A stretch of DNA of 64,000 nucleotides from Aspidapion aeneum. Taxonomy: Eukaryota; Arthropoda; Insecta; Coleoptera; Brentidae. The DNA is taken from positions 21,807,543 through 21,871,542 of the forward strand of contig OY755040.1 in NCBI GenBank assembly GCA_963576565.1, read 5' to 3'. The translations under genes were made by a program, and so were the position numbers. Shown in pieces: positions 21,168-32,372 of the stretch; position 1 is the first letter of the stretch, and every line of letters starts with the position of its first letter. The notes below the pieces were generated by a model that worked only from the letters and a program-made list of their open reading frames with translations, made no database searches and was not told the DNA's origin.

Positions 21168-21239
<72 letters not shown>
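21168..21239. repeat. (TA)n microsatellite
   Basis: About 36 TA units without interruption. A second, shorter run lies at 21330-21361. Confidence 0.98.
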
Positions 21240-21242
<3 letters not shown>

Positions 21243-21326
21243 GTTTTTAAAGTATTTTAAAATATTGTGTTGTGTAAGTGTAAATTGTTGAAAATTCTGG
21301 TAGGTTTAGCTTTGCTTTTCTCATAT

Positions 21327-21329
<3 letters not shown>

Positions 21330-21361
<32 letters not shown>
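21330..21361. repeat. (TA)n microsatellite, second
   Basis: About 16 TA units, 90 bases after the first run. Confidence 0.97.
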
Positions 21362-21363
<2 letters not shown>

Positions 21364-22129
21364 ATTTATTACTTTCAAATATGCTGCAGTCTTAACAAAA
21401 TTTTTAAGTTAGTTATAACAAGTTTTTTAAATCAGTAAGCTTTGTCAATAAGAACTGATAATTGTGTTAGTTTTTGGACAATAAAGCTCTTTATTCAAAA
21501 AGGCGAAACGAGAATTGTCTAATCGTGTAATTGGTTTAAAATTCGTGTTGTGGGAGAAAAGTGTTAGAAAAGAACTTACCTTTATCAACTTACCATCAAA
21601 TTTTATGGAGCACATAAAAGTTTATTTTATTTTTTGTTTGAAATAAAAGACAATCCGTGTGTGAGGATACAACCATATGGGCGCCTCTATCAACATTCAT
21701 ACCATAGTTACGAGTATATTCTCCTGTAGTGGCATCTGATAATAGGAAATTTCTGGTCCGCACATTTATAAAGGAAATCGTTGTATATATTATTATCGTT
21801 ATTCTGAATATATGCAGTATCACGTCATTAATTTAAATAACCATAACGTTAACTCTTATTGACTATTTTCAGATGTTTCCTTGACGGACAAACAGTAAGT
21901 TGGATGCTCTTCAAATTAGGTTCGACCAAATTAATACGATTTTTATAAACCTATAAAAACGAAAGAGATGTCCGCTCATTCAACCCAAAGATGATAATTC
22001 TAGAATCTCTTCTTGTCTTTCAGCACACGTTAACTGACGTCATAAAAATGATTATTTATACATTTTGGGTCACTTGATTATTTTTATTCGTGGATGACAA
22101 ATAATAAAAAAGGAAAATAGCATAACAGT
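21362..22129. other. No supported gene
   Basis: AT-rich DNA with only short, motif-free frames. Confidence 0.4.
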
Positions 22130-22818
22130 TCTAAGTTAAAAGCGGAATTATTAATAACCGGATATTATCAAAAACGTCATTCTTCAAAATAAGACCGAAG
22201 CAAAATCGTTCTGCATAACTTCTTTTATCAAAACCGGACAAAATCAAAAAGGACAAAATCATAAAAAGAGGTCGGGCCTAACTTATGAAGTTCATCTAAA
22301 GAAGATCGGTTTTGATATTGCTATGCAATTGAAGCATCCTTCACTGCAATTTATTTACTGCCATGCCTAAAGAAAACGCCGTATTTAAATTGCTATAGCA
22401 CATACGGCATTTTCATTAGGACCCTAGTTGAGGATTTATCTGCAATTAATTAACCAAAAGGTTCGGTTTGGTTAAGTTAACACCTATTCGACCTCTCAAA
22501 CGAAAAAAGGGGGGCTTGTTATAGAAACAAATAGACATTTTTTTTTTGAATTTTGTTTCCGATTTAAATTTGCCATCAACCTTCTATGAGACCGATTTGT
22601 ATGAGAGAAAGAGAGACGGAACCAGTTTACATGAAAAGAAAGGAGATAGTTGCTCATGCTAGGCCTTACCTCTTCTTATGATTTTGTCCTTTTTGATTTT
22701 GTCCGGTTTTGATAGAAGACTTTATTCTAAACTTCGATTTTGCTCTTGTCTTATTTTGATAAATGATGTTTTTGTATAATCTCCGGTTATTAAGAATTCC
22801 GCTTTTGCCATTAGACTA
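22130..22818. mobile_element. Fold-back element with ~145-bp imperfect inverted repeats
   Basis: The left arm (22130-22275) and right arm (22667-22818) pair over most of their length. Matching words are 'aaaagcggaatt', 'taataaccgga', 'caaaataaga', 'gcaaaatcg', and a long exact core 'atcaaaaccggacaaaatca' that continues 'aaaaggacaaaatcata'. The inner part is unrelated and non-coding. I could not fix the termini or a target duplication. Superfamily unknown. Confidence 0.85.
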
Positions 22819-23644
22819 TTACACCATATTCATTTAAGATCTTGGACGATTTTATTTTTGTCATTTACGACTATGGATAGGGAGTCTTTGATTAAGAAAA
22901 ACTTTTCCTCCCAAAGTTTTAGTGAAAATATAAATAGGTACTATAAATAACGGAGGCGAAAGCAAGAAATTAAAGTTTACCAAAAACTAAAAAGGATAGA
23001 AAAATAGATAGGCAAGTTTTTGACTACGATGCTACCATTGTGGTAGGGGTAATTTTTTGTTGTTTATTTTATAGAATTTTTTGGGCGGCCTGTATAAAAA
23101 TAATAAAAAAATATTTTGACTTTTACAAGTGATAGTTTTAAACGTGGTACAAAAACTCTGAGAATAGCGGCTCGTGCGTACCGTTAGGGGTTGTGAAATA
23201 CATTTTAAATTGCTGTTAAATTTGTCAAAATTTTAAACCTTCAAAAAAACTTCCTATTAGATACATAAAACTTTATTTGACGTCGTATTATGGACTACTA
23301 CGAAATCATGCAGTATCTAGTCGATATGAAATATTGGTAGAATGCCAATTATGCCAATTTTTCCAACATATTAACATTCTACCGCTGAGTGATTTATCTT
23401 TTTGTTGACGGGAATGCTGTAAGACTTCCAGTTTTCTAATAAATTTTAAGTGAACATAATTTTATTGCTTTAAATACCGATTTCTTTACCCGATATTATT
23501 TAATTTATGAACGACATTTTATTATATTATATGACTGTATTGGCATTCCAGTAAACGAATTAAGTATAACGAATGGTATAAGCTTTTGAAGTCAATAGAA
23601 AAAATAATGTAACATAAAAGTGGCAGTGGAAAATACATAGAAAA
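22819..23644. other. No supported gene
   Basis: AT-rich, motif-free. Confidence 0.4.
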
Positions 23645-24870
23645 TGCGCCAGTAGTCGGCCACCTAACAGTATTTCTCAAACAAAATTAATTTAAAAAAA
23701 TATATACTTCCATCGTAGTTATGGCATAACTATTCCTAGATAATGCCTGTGTGTTCTTTAAAACTCAAAAATAGCCTAATTACAGAGATAAAAAATTTCA
23801 AAAAAAAATCTCAAAAATGTACAAGGATTCCAGTTCTCGGCCACTAAAAATCTAAAATCGGCTAATTTTCAACCAGTAGTCGGCCTAGGTATTTTATACT
23901 AGATAGGTGGTTAATAATAAAAAATAAAAATCAAATAGGAACAAACTTTCTTATTTACTTATTAACAAAAATCCAAAAAGCATATAGAAATAGAAAAGCA
24001 AATAGTTAATTTAAAAATCTTAAAAAAAGGTAACATCTCGGGTAACATTTTTTTAAGTACAATAAACAAGTATTTTTTTATTAAACCACTGACTTTAGTT
24101 GGATTGCATAAAATGGTAATAAAACAGCAAAAAAAATTAAAAAGTTTAGTTGGATTGCCTAAAATGGAAATAAAACACAAAAAAAACGAAAATTAAAACA
24201 AAATTCTACATCAAAACGAAAACAAAGGTCATTTGATGCGATTTCACACATGCGCAAAAATAAAAATATTTATTTTTATTTATATTTTAATATCAATTTT
24301 TATTTTTATCTGTATCAACCCAGCATAAGAAACACTATGGCTGAACACTGGTCAAACAAATCCTGAAGTCAGTCTGCTCTGAAAGTATTGTAGTTGAAGG
24401 GGGATGACTACTGGTTTTGAAAAAAATATTCAGTCGGCCGCCCGGTCGACAAGTAGATTTTTAGAATTATGCGCTATCAGTAGTCGGCCATCAGAAAAAA
24501 CTAGGTTGTGATAATTTTTTTACGATTTTTAACATTAAATGCCTACAAAAATACCTCCCAAATAATATAATAATCTAAAATTTAGTAAGGAGACTTTACG
24601 GTTCATTAAAAAATACTATTTCCCACACCACCTACATCTAGCAAAAATCAATTTCGTACTTTAAACGAACACAACGTGCACGGCAATTTCAAATTGTCAT
24701 TTTAAAATGACAGTATTTTCTGTTTATATAAAAATTCTTGGTATGAAAAGAAAAATGAAATAAAAATCCATAGGATTAGCACTGAATTTTCCAATTACAT
24801 TATTTTTCTTATTATTTCATAAAAATCAGAAAGATGGCCGACCACCGGTTAGGGGCCGACTACTGGCGCA
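23645..24870. mobile_element. TIR element with repeated 'agtcggcc' subterminal motif
   Basis: The outer ends share a perfect 17-bp inverted repeat, 'tgcgccagtagtcggcc' (23645-23661 and 24854-24870). The same motif or a close variant recurs inside at 23831, 23874, 24426, 24480 and, inverted, 24836, as expected for clustered transposase-binding sites. Left and right outer bases suggest the true ends may reach 'cagtgg' and 'cctactg', but no target duplication was found. No transposase frame is visible, so this is a non-autonomous element of unknown superfamily. Confidence 0.75.
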
Positions 24871-25245
24871 CATTTACCCTACTGGACTAAACGTAAAATA
24901 ACTCCCGCATGATTGATAGGCACCTCTGGAAACGGTTTACAATGTAAACTCTCAAATTGTTTTTTAATTCTTTTCCCTGATATCTCACCTTTTATCCCGA
25001 TTTTAACTTTTTATATCTGATCCACTGACCCTTTTATGTACAACATTAAATAGCTTTAAAACAAAGTTAAACATTAATTTATTAGGTAAAATTGTTATGG
25101 TTCATGAAGGATAACTTTTTTTTATCTCTCTCTCTGTTAGGTTAGAATTTAAAGATACACATAGAAATTAAATACATATATATCTCTACCTACATAATAT
25201 TAATAATAATATCACATGGTCAGTGTTTAGCCCAGTTTTTGTCAT
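24871..25245. other. No supported gene
   Basis: AT-rich spacer between two TIR elements, with a 'tctctctctct' tract near 25125. Confidence 0.4.
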
Positions 25246-25472
25246 ATCATCGGCCTTCTCACGTAAGGGCGTATGTCATAAAATTTGAAAATTGAGTAAA
25301 GACCGCAATATTTTATACTATGGCTATTCCTTCTAAATTTTAATGCTCATATGTAAAAATAATCCATATATTAATCTCACGTATAGGCCTAACACGCACC
25401 ATTTAAAATCGCTCTCACGAAAATCATCAAAATTGAGATAGGTCCTTATGTGAGAAGACCGACTATATATTA
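25246..25472. mobile_element. ~226-bp MITE candidate
   Basis: Inverted ends: 'tcggccttctcacgtaagggc' on the left and the complement of 'gtccttatgtgagaagaccg' on the right, about 20 bases with two or three mismatches. Inner 'aaaattgag' words are also arranged around the centre. No frame. Termini and target duplication unresolved. Confidence 0.6.
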
Positions 25473-25784
25473 AATTTATGAATGTTCCTATTTAAAGTTT
25501 TTTAGAATAATTTTAAATTTTGTACTGTTTGGCATATTAATTGTGAATTTTGTACTATTTGATATATTAATTAGCTTTTGCTAAATAAATTAATTTAAAA
25601 AATCAAAAAATAAATCATTAAAATACGGGATTTTTATTCCAAGAAATAGTCAAACTTCGTCAAATATTTTTACATTGAAAGCAATAGACGCAGTCACACT
25701 ACACCGTGACGGCACTGTAAATTGTGTAGTGTAAATACGTTGTAATTGATTTCAATATAAGAATAATTTACGTCTCGGTGATGG

Positions 25785-25835
25785 GACGATTACGGGACGG
25801 TGATGGGACGGTGACAAGACGGTGACGTAACAGTA
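25785..25835. repeat. Short 'gacggtgat/gac' minisatellite
   Basis: Four to five imperfect units of 'gggacggtga' and 'gacggtgac'. Confidence 0.75.
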
Positions 25836-26143
25836 TGAATTGCGCATAAGCTGTGCAAATATTTTTTAACTGAAAAACTTTTGATATAATAGGGTATTTG
25901 ACAAATTTTAGAAAAGAGTTTAGAATGATACATAGATCCCTGATTTACTACGCAAAATTATTAAAATAGTATATTTTATCATGACATTTTTTCTAATTTC
26001 CGAGTTGAATTTGCCGCTAAAAGGCTCATTTCTAGCATGGCGTTGCAATGACGTCACAACGCAGTAAACTCGCGGACAGATACACGGCATTCAAGTGTTT
26101 ATTTGTTTTTGGCTTGTGTTTTTACTGTTTTTTATGTAAAAAA

Positions 26144-26325
26144 ATGTCCTATAAGTGGTGTGTAGTGCCTCAGTGTTCAAATACTAGCATAACAACACCT
26201 GAAAAACTATTTATTCATGTGCCTACAGCAGTAAAAGAACGGAAAAAGTGGCTAGAACTTGCTTGAAGAGGCCCACTTTACATTGTGAAGATCACTTTGA
26301 TTTGTGAAGATCACTTTAATGTGAG
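26144..26325 (+). pseudogene. THAP-domain zinc-finger exon, frameshifted
   Basis: From the ATG at 26144 the frame reads MSYKWCVVPQCSNTSITTPE, then LFIHVP and KERKKWLELA, before a stop at 26264-26266. This is the first half of a THAP domain: Cx3-4C near the N-terminus, the FHFP-like segment as LFIHVP, and the conserved RKKWL tryptophan. In a neighbouring frame the next bases read RPTLHCEDHFD, which supplies the second zinc pair (C..H) of the domain. A one-base shift therefore separates the halves. A 16-base block 'ttgtgaagatcacttt' is duplicated there, and a splice-donor-like 'gtgagtat' follows at about 26320. It could be the DNA-binding exon of a transposase or of a domesticated gene. No downstream catalytic sequence is visible. 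Confidence 0.7.
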
Positions 26326-26462
26326 TATAACTAAATTGTTTCTAATTTTTCTCACGTTGTCTATAATATATATAACTCTGTCGTAAATGACGATGAAATT
26401 TTTGAGGTTATGTTTATTACAAGGGGTGAACAACTATAATACGCAGAAAGTTGTACAAATTT

Positions 26463-26640
26463 TTAGGCGGTGCTAGGCAGTTATTAGGCAGGACTAGGGA
26501 GTACCTCTTAATGCAGGATTAGGCAGTGCACATGCAGGCTAACTGTAGGACTGAGCAGTGCATATGCAAGACTAGGCAGTGCATAGGTAGTACCTACGCA
26601 GGACTATGCAGTGTAACCTATGCAGTACTTCAAGTATTGC
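26463..26640. repeat. 'aggcagtgc' minisatellite
   Basis: About ten imperfect units of 'taggcagtgc' or 'gcaggacta' in tandem, inside the THAP-bearing element. Confidence 0.8.
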
Positions 26641-27434
26641 TGGTCGTTGTATACTTTTTGCCCCCCTGTCCTGCAATTTTTGATTGCTTAAAATAATAAT
26701 GATTGGGTATTTAATTGAATCTATTGTAAGTGGCATATTAAACAAAAAAGCAATTCATATAACCTAACCTCAAAATCTAAATGAGTAAAAGTAGGCGAAA
26801 AATATCATAAAAGAACTTTCAGTTATATACAAAACAACTCATCGAATGCTTACATCAACATTTTAACGTTTCTAAATTCCGCAGAATAAAAATCACTGTT
26901 GTTGGCAAAAAAGCCTGTAACCATAACGGAATGGAGCATGGGCAAGTTGGATCTATCGGCCTTGGAGAATCCGTTTTCCATTGAAAATATTTTTTATAAC
27001 AAAACACAAAATTAAATCTAATTTAGGACGATAGTTCGCACTTTAAACCAAAGCAAACATTACCATCCATAAGAAAATAACACAGAAAATAGATTCGTTC
27101 GCGGCGTTAACTGTTTTGTGACGTCACTCGCAGCTGACTGGTAGACCGCCTGTTTTGAATCACGTGGCTAATTGTTTCAATTCAATGAATTTATTTAATT
27201 AAAAGAACTATGAATTTTAGAAAAAATTAAACAAAAAAGTTTGTTTTTAGCATTACCAAGACCTAAGAGATATCTAAAAATAAATATATGTTTATTTTTT
27301 ACTACTGTCAAACACCCTATTCTTAATGCAGCTTTTTGCAAAAATTTAAATAACAAACTAATTTTTTAGTAATTTCCACAATCGATTTTTTAACATCGAT
27401 ATACCTCCAAGATATTTTATGCGTTACTTCACAT

Positions 27435-27501
27435 TAGAGTCCCTGTATGTTGATATATTTGGGTATAATATATCCAAATATGTCAGCATACAGTGACTCT
27501 A
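27435..27501. mobile_element. 67-bp hAT-type MITE with 8-bp TSD (7/8)
   Basis: The ends are 'tagagtccctgtatg' and the complement with one change; arms of about 27 bases end in 'atatttgg'. Flanks: 'cttcacat' (27427-27434) and 'ctccacat' (27502-27509), an 8-bp duplication with one substitution. Same family as 8433-8497, 37386-37677 and 41793-41849. Confidence 0.85.
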
Positions 27502-28180
27502 CTCCACATCTTGTTTCTTTTGCTGAAGCAGGCTATTTTCTTGGAAGTTAGTTGGCTCACGTCTTGAGGTAATAAAGTACCTCCTTCAAGGTTCTGGCCC
27601 CTCTTACAAAGTAAGGCAGGGCATTTGTAGACAAGATGTTCAGTTGTCTCGGATGCGCTACTACGGGACCTGCAATTGTCATCGTTGACTTTGCCTATTG
27701 CCTTTAGCTGATATTTTACTGTGCAGTGTCCGGAAAGTAGTTCGACGGCTGGTCTTAAGCCATTTCTGTTCATTTCTAGAAGTTGTTGAAGTTTCAATGG
27801 TCCACAAAGGGGCTCAGATCCTCAATAGGACAATAGGGTGGTGCCTTCTCTTTCTTTGCAAGGCTGTCTGCTACCTCATTTCCTTTAATGCCCTGATGTC
27901 CGGGTACCCACATCAATGTGATTTAGTTATTTTCAGCTAGTTGTTTTAAGGTCTGTTTAGACTCCCAGACTAGCTTTGATACATATAAAAAGCCTTGATG
28001 ACCCTTATGGCAGCTTGGTTGTCTGATAGTATGAAGATATGCTTTGATATCGCAGTTTTATAAACAGGATCTAATAGAAAATAAAAAGGATAATAGGAAT
28101 TCCCTGGAACAAAATTCCGGTCTGAATATGCTAAAAAAGACACCACAAAAATGTGCATTAAATTTCACTGGAGCAAACAT
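27502..28180 (-). pseudogene. Non-LTR retrotransposon RNase H / C-terminal segment, repeat A
   Basis: On the minus strand the frame near 27880-27930 reads ITLMWVPGHQGIKGNEVAD, the last conserved block of RNase H with its histidine and aspartate. Upstream is SDNQAAIRVIKAF (28000-28030), the block with the middle catalytic aspartate. Downstream, after frame breaks, come EMNRNGLRPAVELLSGHC and TTEHLVYKCPALL (27483-27797), the tail with CxxC-type residues. Reverse transcriptase is missing. The copy ends against the hAT MITE. It is the best preserved of three tandem repeats of the same segment (27.5-29.1 kb). Confidence 0.75.
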
Positions 28181-28214
28181 TTGCAACTAGTTTTTCAGTA
28201 ATTCCCACAATCGA

Positions 28215-28715
28215 TTTTTTTACATCGATATTTTGAGATAATACAGTACCTCCTTCGAGGTTCTGGCTCTTTTTACAAAGTAAGGTAAAATATTTTTGTA
28301 AACAAGACGATCAGCTGCCACTGATGAGCTACTACAGTATGCTGCTAGTATTAAATCGTTTCTGTTCATTTCTAGAAGTTGTTGAAGTTTCAATAGTCCA
28401 CAAAGGGGCTGTTGTCCACAATAGGGTGGTGCCATCTCTTTCTGTGCAGGGCTGCATGCTACCTCATTTCCTTTATTGAGCTAGTTGTTTTAAGGTCTAT
28501 TTACACTTCCGGAATAGCTTTGACACATATAAAAAACCTTGGTGGCCTTTATGGCAGCTTCGTTGTCTGATAATATGAAGATATGCTTTGCTATCGCAGT
28601 TTTATAAACAGGATCTAATAGAAAAACAAAAAGGAATAATAGGAAATCCCTGGAACAAAATTCCGGTCTGAATATGCTAAAAAAGACACCACAAAAATTT
28701 GCATTAAACTAAAAC
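28215..28715 (-). pseudogene. Non-LTR retrotransposon C-terminal segment, repeat B
   Basis: A shortened copy of the 27.5-28.2 kb segment in the same orientation: shared blocks 'ctagaagttgttgaagtttc', 'gtccacaaaggggct', 'ctagttgttttaagg', 'agatatgcttt' and 'ccctggaacaaaattccgg'. The WVPGHQG block is deleted. Internal deletions and stops leave no usable frame. Confidence 0.75.
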
Positions 28716-29130
28716 ACGATCAGCTGTCTCTGATGAACTACTGCAGTATGCTGCTAGTATTAAGTCGTTTCTGTTCATTTCTAGAAGTTGTTGAAGTTTC
28801 AATAGTCCACAAAGGGGCTGTGGTGCCTTCTCTTTCTGTACAGGGCTGCCTGCTACCTCATTTTCTTTATTGAGCTAGTTGTTTTAAGGTCTGTTTACAC
28901 TCCCCGAATAGCTTTGACACATATGAAAAGCCTTGGTGGCCCTTATGATAGCTTGGTTGTCTGATAGTATGAAGATATGCTTTGATATCGCAGTTGTATA
29001 TAGACAGGGTCTAACAGATAAACAAAAAGGAATAATAGGAATTCCCTGGAACAAAATCCCAGTCTTAATATGCTAAAAGAGATTTCAAAAAAATTTGCAT
29101 TAAATTTCACCGGAACAAATATTTGCAACT
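28716..29130 (-). pseudogene. Non-LTR retrotransposon C-terminal segment, repeat C
   Basis: Third head-to-tail copy of the same segment, with the same landmarks as repeat B and further deletions. Three successive copies of one retrotransposon fragment are more easily explained by local tandem duplication than by three insertions. Confidence 0.7.
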
Positions 29131-30179
29131 TAATAAACTGGGTAATATTTAAAGTATGCTAAATAATAATTGGTAAATTTTGCTGAATTGACTTGGTGTT
29201 ATAGGTGCATTGTCAATGGTAAACATTAGCGTAAACAAATATTTTCTCTCTGATTTGTTGGATTTCACGTCTTTTGAACTGTTTACTGAGAAGATGGATA
29301 TTTTTATGTCAAGGCTCAGAGCATTATCATCAGGACCACTTTAGACGTTACTTAATTCTACGAAAATGTCTGTTGTTTCTGTGTTTTCGCACATTTCTCA
29401 ATCGACTGTCAGTATGCACTTCATTACGCCAATAAACACCGTAAGTACTTAAGAGTTTTTTGTTTAGTCTTTACTCCGATTTTTCACGACAAAAATCAAT
29501 TAGTTCAAGTTTACATACGGTTTTAAGGTTTATGGACTTATCGTTAACATTTTAAATAAACATCCATTGCGTTTGGGAAGAGAGTTCATGCCTCGGCATG
29601 GAGGATTATGGTTTGTTGAATGACAATAAGTGAAGTAAAACAATCGTTAAGCAGGAAATTTGGCCTTTGAGCTAAACACGCTAAACACTAAAAAGAAAAG
29701 TTTGCTTAAAACCTCCGGAATGTGATTTCTCTCTTTCCCGATTTAGCATCATTTTAAACCGATCTTGCCGACATTTTAATCGTTGATGAAACAGGCTCAC
29801 ATTATACTTGCCTAGGGTCACATTACTTGAACCGAACCGAACCGAACTGACAAAGTCAATGTTATTACAATAAAAACCATTTTGGTAAGAATCTATTGTT
29901 CTTTATAGATCACTAATAACATCAATGCAGAGATACAAACGTCTATATTGAAAACAATCTTTAAAACAAGCACTAATAATATCTTGAGAATTACTAAAGT
30001 GATATTCATTTTATTAGTACCTGCGTGACGGAAAAATCATTTACAGAAATTTAAAAACGTGTCAAAGAAAACTTTTCACTACATAACAAGAAGCGATACT
30101 TTACAGAGGGTCAAAAATTTAATAGTAGATTTTAAATATCAATCAATCTTCACTATGATACTTTTTATTTTATTGAAAT
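29131..30179. other. No supported gene; short (ACCGA)n tract
   Basis: Near 29830 there is 'gaaccgaaccgaaccgaact', the same pentamer as the array at 4816. Otherwise AT-rich and motif-free. Confidence 0.4.
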
Positions 30180-30480
30180 CGGGATAAATATCCATCACAT
30201 AGGTTGAAACCTAAAATTACCTTTTTGGAAACCACTAAATCAATTTTAATGAAGGGTACCTAAAAAAATAGCGAAACATAAGATTAAACGACCCTCTTTG
30301 AAGCGTCAGGTTTAATTATGTAAGCCATCTTGGATTTAAGGATGGTGGGCAATCCTTCTGATCGAAAGTCTAATCAATTACCTGCAAAGTGCCGTTTGTT
30401 CTTTTAAAAACGTTGGTATATTTCGAAAGTTATAACGAAAAACATTTTCTCTGTTTTTTTAATCACCCCGTATACGTAGT
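30180..30480. repeat. Diverged relative of the 32.4-kb fold-back element
   Basis: 'acctgcaaagtgccgtttgt', 'aaagttataacgaaaaa' and the end 'ttaatcaccccgtatac' align with the right arm of the fold-back at 32371-33280 ('tgcaaagtgcagtttgt', 'ggcccacccggtata'). 'gccatcttgg' is also shared. Confidence 0.55.
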
Positions 30481-32370
30481 TATACCTACACATGGTTTTA
30501 CGCTCGGAAATTATATCTAAAATGTCTAGTTTATGTAGTTCTTACAGACACCTTTTAGACACTTGGTATAATAAACGTGTCAACGCCTAGTGTGCTTGGT
30601 AGCTTTCCATAAATATTTTGGCTTATGTAAATATGATGCCGAAAAAATATCTTTACTAATGGAACGGTCTGGTGTCAACTCTAGTATTGATAAACAAATT
30701 TTTTCTTTTGAAGCGAATGTTAATGATGAAATGACTTTAGTTCGTCTAGAAAAAAATTAACGGTCAAGCGATAGTATAATTTTAATGAATTTTGTAATTT
30801 ATTCCTATTTCATTGATACATTAGTCGAACTAGGTAAGAAGGAATTCAGAATTGCATTTTACTTAATTTTTTCACATAATCTTTAATGCATTTGGACCCC
30901 AGAAAAATTTGTGTTAAATGATTTAGGAGATCCCAGAGTTTAACAATTCTCCTTTATTTCGGGGAAGACCGGGGAATTCGTTATTCCTAAGAAAACTAGG
31001 AAATTGGAAAATTTACAAATTCTTTCCCACATAGCACAATCACGTGTTTAACACATAAAACACTCGTGAGAAAAAAAACGTTGATTTTAAAAGCTGCTAG
31101 AAAAAAACGTTTATTTCATATGTGAAAACAAGCTTAATAGGTCATTTGTTAACGTTATAAAAAATAACGTTGCTAAAAACTGCGTTGTAATAACGCCTTT
31201 ATCAAATTAAAACTGCAATGTTTTTACGTTTTCAAGTGATTTTTAACAACGTCAAAATCACATTAGATTCACGCCTTTTCCACACGAATTTTGAAACGCG
31301 ACCTGCATGCCTTTTCTACCGAATATTTTAAAGATTTTACCAGCAGCAGCATTTTTCACTTTGACAAAATCTATCAGGGAGTACTTTGGCCTTTAAACTC
31401 CAAAAATCTGTGGAACTTATCCCTGATCCTTCACGATCACGATGCATCAGTTATTAACCTGAGAAAGACACATTAATATTCTGTGAAAGTATTTAATGTA
31501 AAAAAATCTTGTTTAGCATTAAAAAAAACATAATGTATATATAGATATTTTGTCTTGCCTTGAGCGCCATCTTTAAAATTGCCTTGAACTGTTGTAGTTT
31601 TAAACTAGTGAACTTTTATAACTTCCTTTCGCGTGACTTTCTTATTTTTGTCCACTTGTTAGTAAACCGCATGCAATTCAAAATCATTTGTGTAACCCTA
31701 TATTTTACTTAATTTTGCTGCTTTTTTAAACAAAGCTTACATTTTACAAAATTACCACTGCCTTTAAACAAATACAGGACATTGGGCAAGTAATAAGATA
31801 AAATTATTAACGATAGAGCTGTAACTTTAAAAAACTCTAGCTCAATCGACCAAACCTAACTCAAATAAATTAGTTCGACATTTTAAGGGATTATGTTATA
31901 AAGCATGTCTTAATGTTTAAATACGTAGTATCTGTCAATAATTGGGGGTGACTATTGGTCCTAATATATTAGGAAGTGATAAAATATTTATATTATAATA
32001 AGGGCTGTTATAACAAAAACAATGTTTTGAAAAATTAAAACTATAAAGCTATATAGGAAATTGTCCCTACTAAGCTTGTAATGATAAGAAATGCAGGTAC
32101 CTACCAGAAAGAAAACTAAAACAAAGAATAATTTTATATATAAGCCTAAGCCAGATTCTAACAGGTAACAGAGGTAATCAATACCGAAGCTTATTGTCTA
32201 TGAAAAAATTCTTGGCAATGCTCACAATGCCAGAGTTTGCAGTGAAATATCTTGCCAAACAATAGAAAAGAAGTATATTTTATTAGTGCGACAATTTTTA
32301 TAAGGCAGCAAGAAGCGCTGTTTTATTATTGCAATAAACATTTGAACAAAATGAATTTGGTGTGCTAACA
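30481..32370. other. No supported gene
   Basis: AT-rich. A hairpin 'aacgttat...ataacgtt' lies near 31149-31170 among several 'aacgtt' words (31070-31190). The 61-codon frame at 31291-31476 has no motif. Confidence 0.4.
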
Positions 32371-32372
32371 TA

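Larger units (their letters stand above)
25888..27321. mobile_element. Decayed TIR element carrying a THAP-domain exon
   Basis: Outer inverted ends 'aatagggtatttgaca' (25888-25903) and its complement with one mismatch (27306-27321), plus an inner inverted pair starting 'tgacgtcacaa' (26049-26078 and 27097-27126), bracket a THAP-domain frame and a minisatellite. THAP domains occur in P-element and Kolobok transposases as DNA-binding modules, so the structure suggests a relic of one of these. No 8-bp or TTAA duplication was found, so the superfamily and exact ends stay open. Confidence 0.55.

Noticed and set aside
21040..21240. 66-codon frame ending in YIYIYI
   Set aside because: Open only because of the (TA)n microsatellite.
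21460..21520. Hammerhead-like words 'ctgataa' and 'ggcgaaac'
   Set aside because: The spacing is too long (about 45 bases) and no stem II or cleavage site can be drawn.
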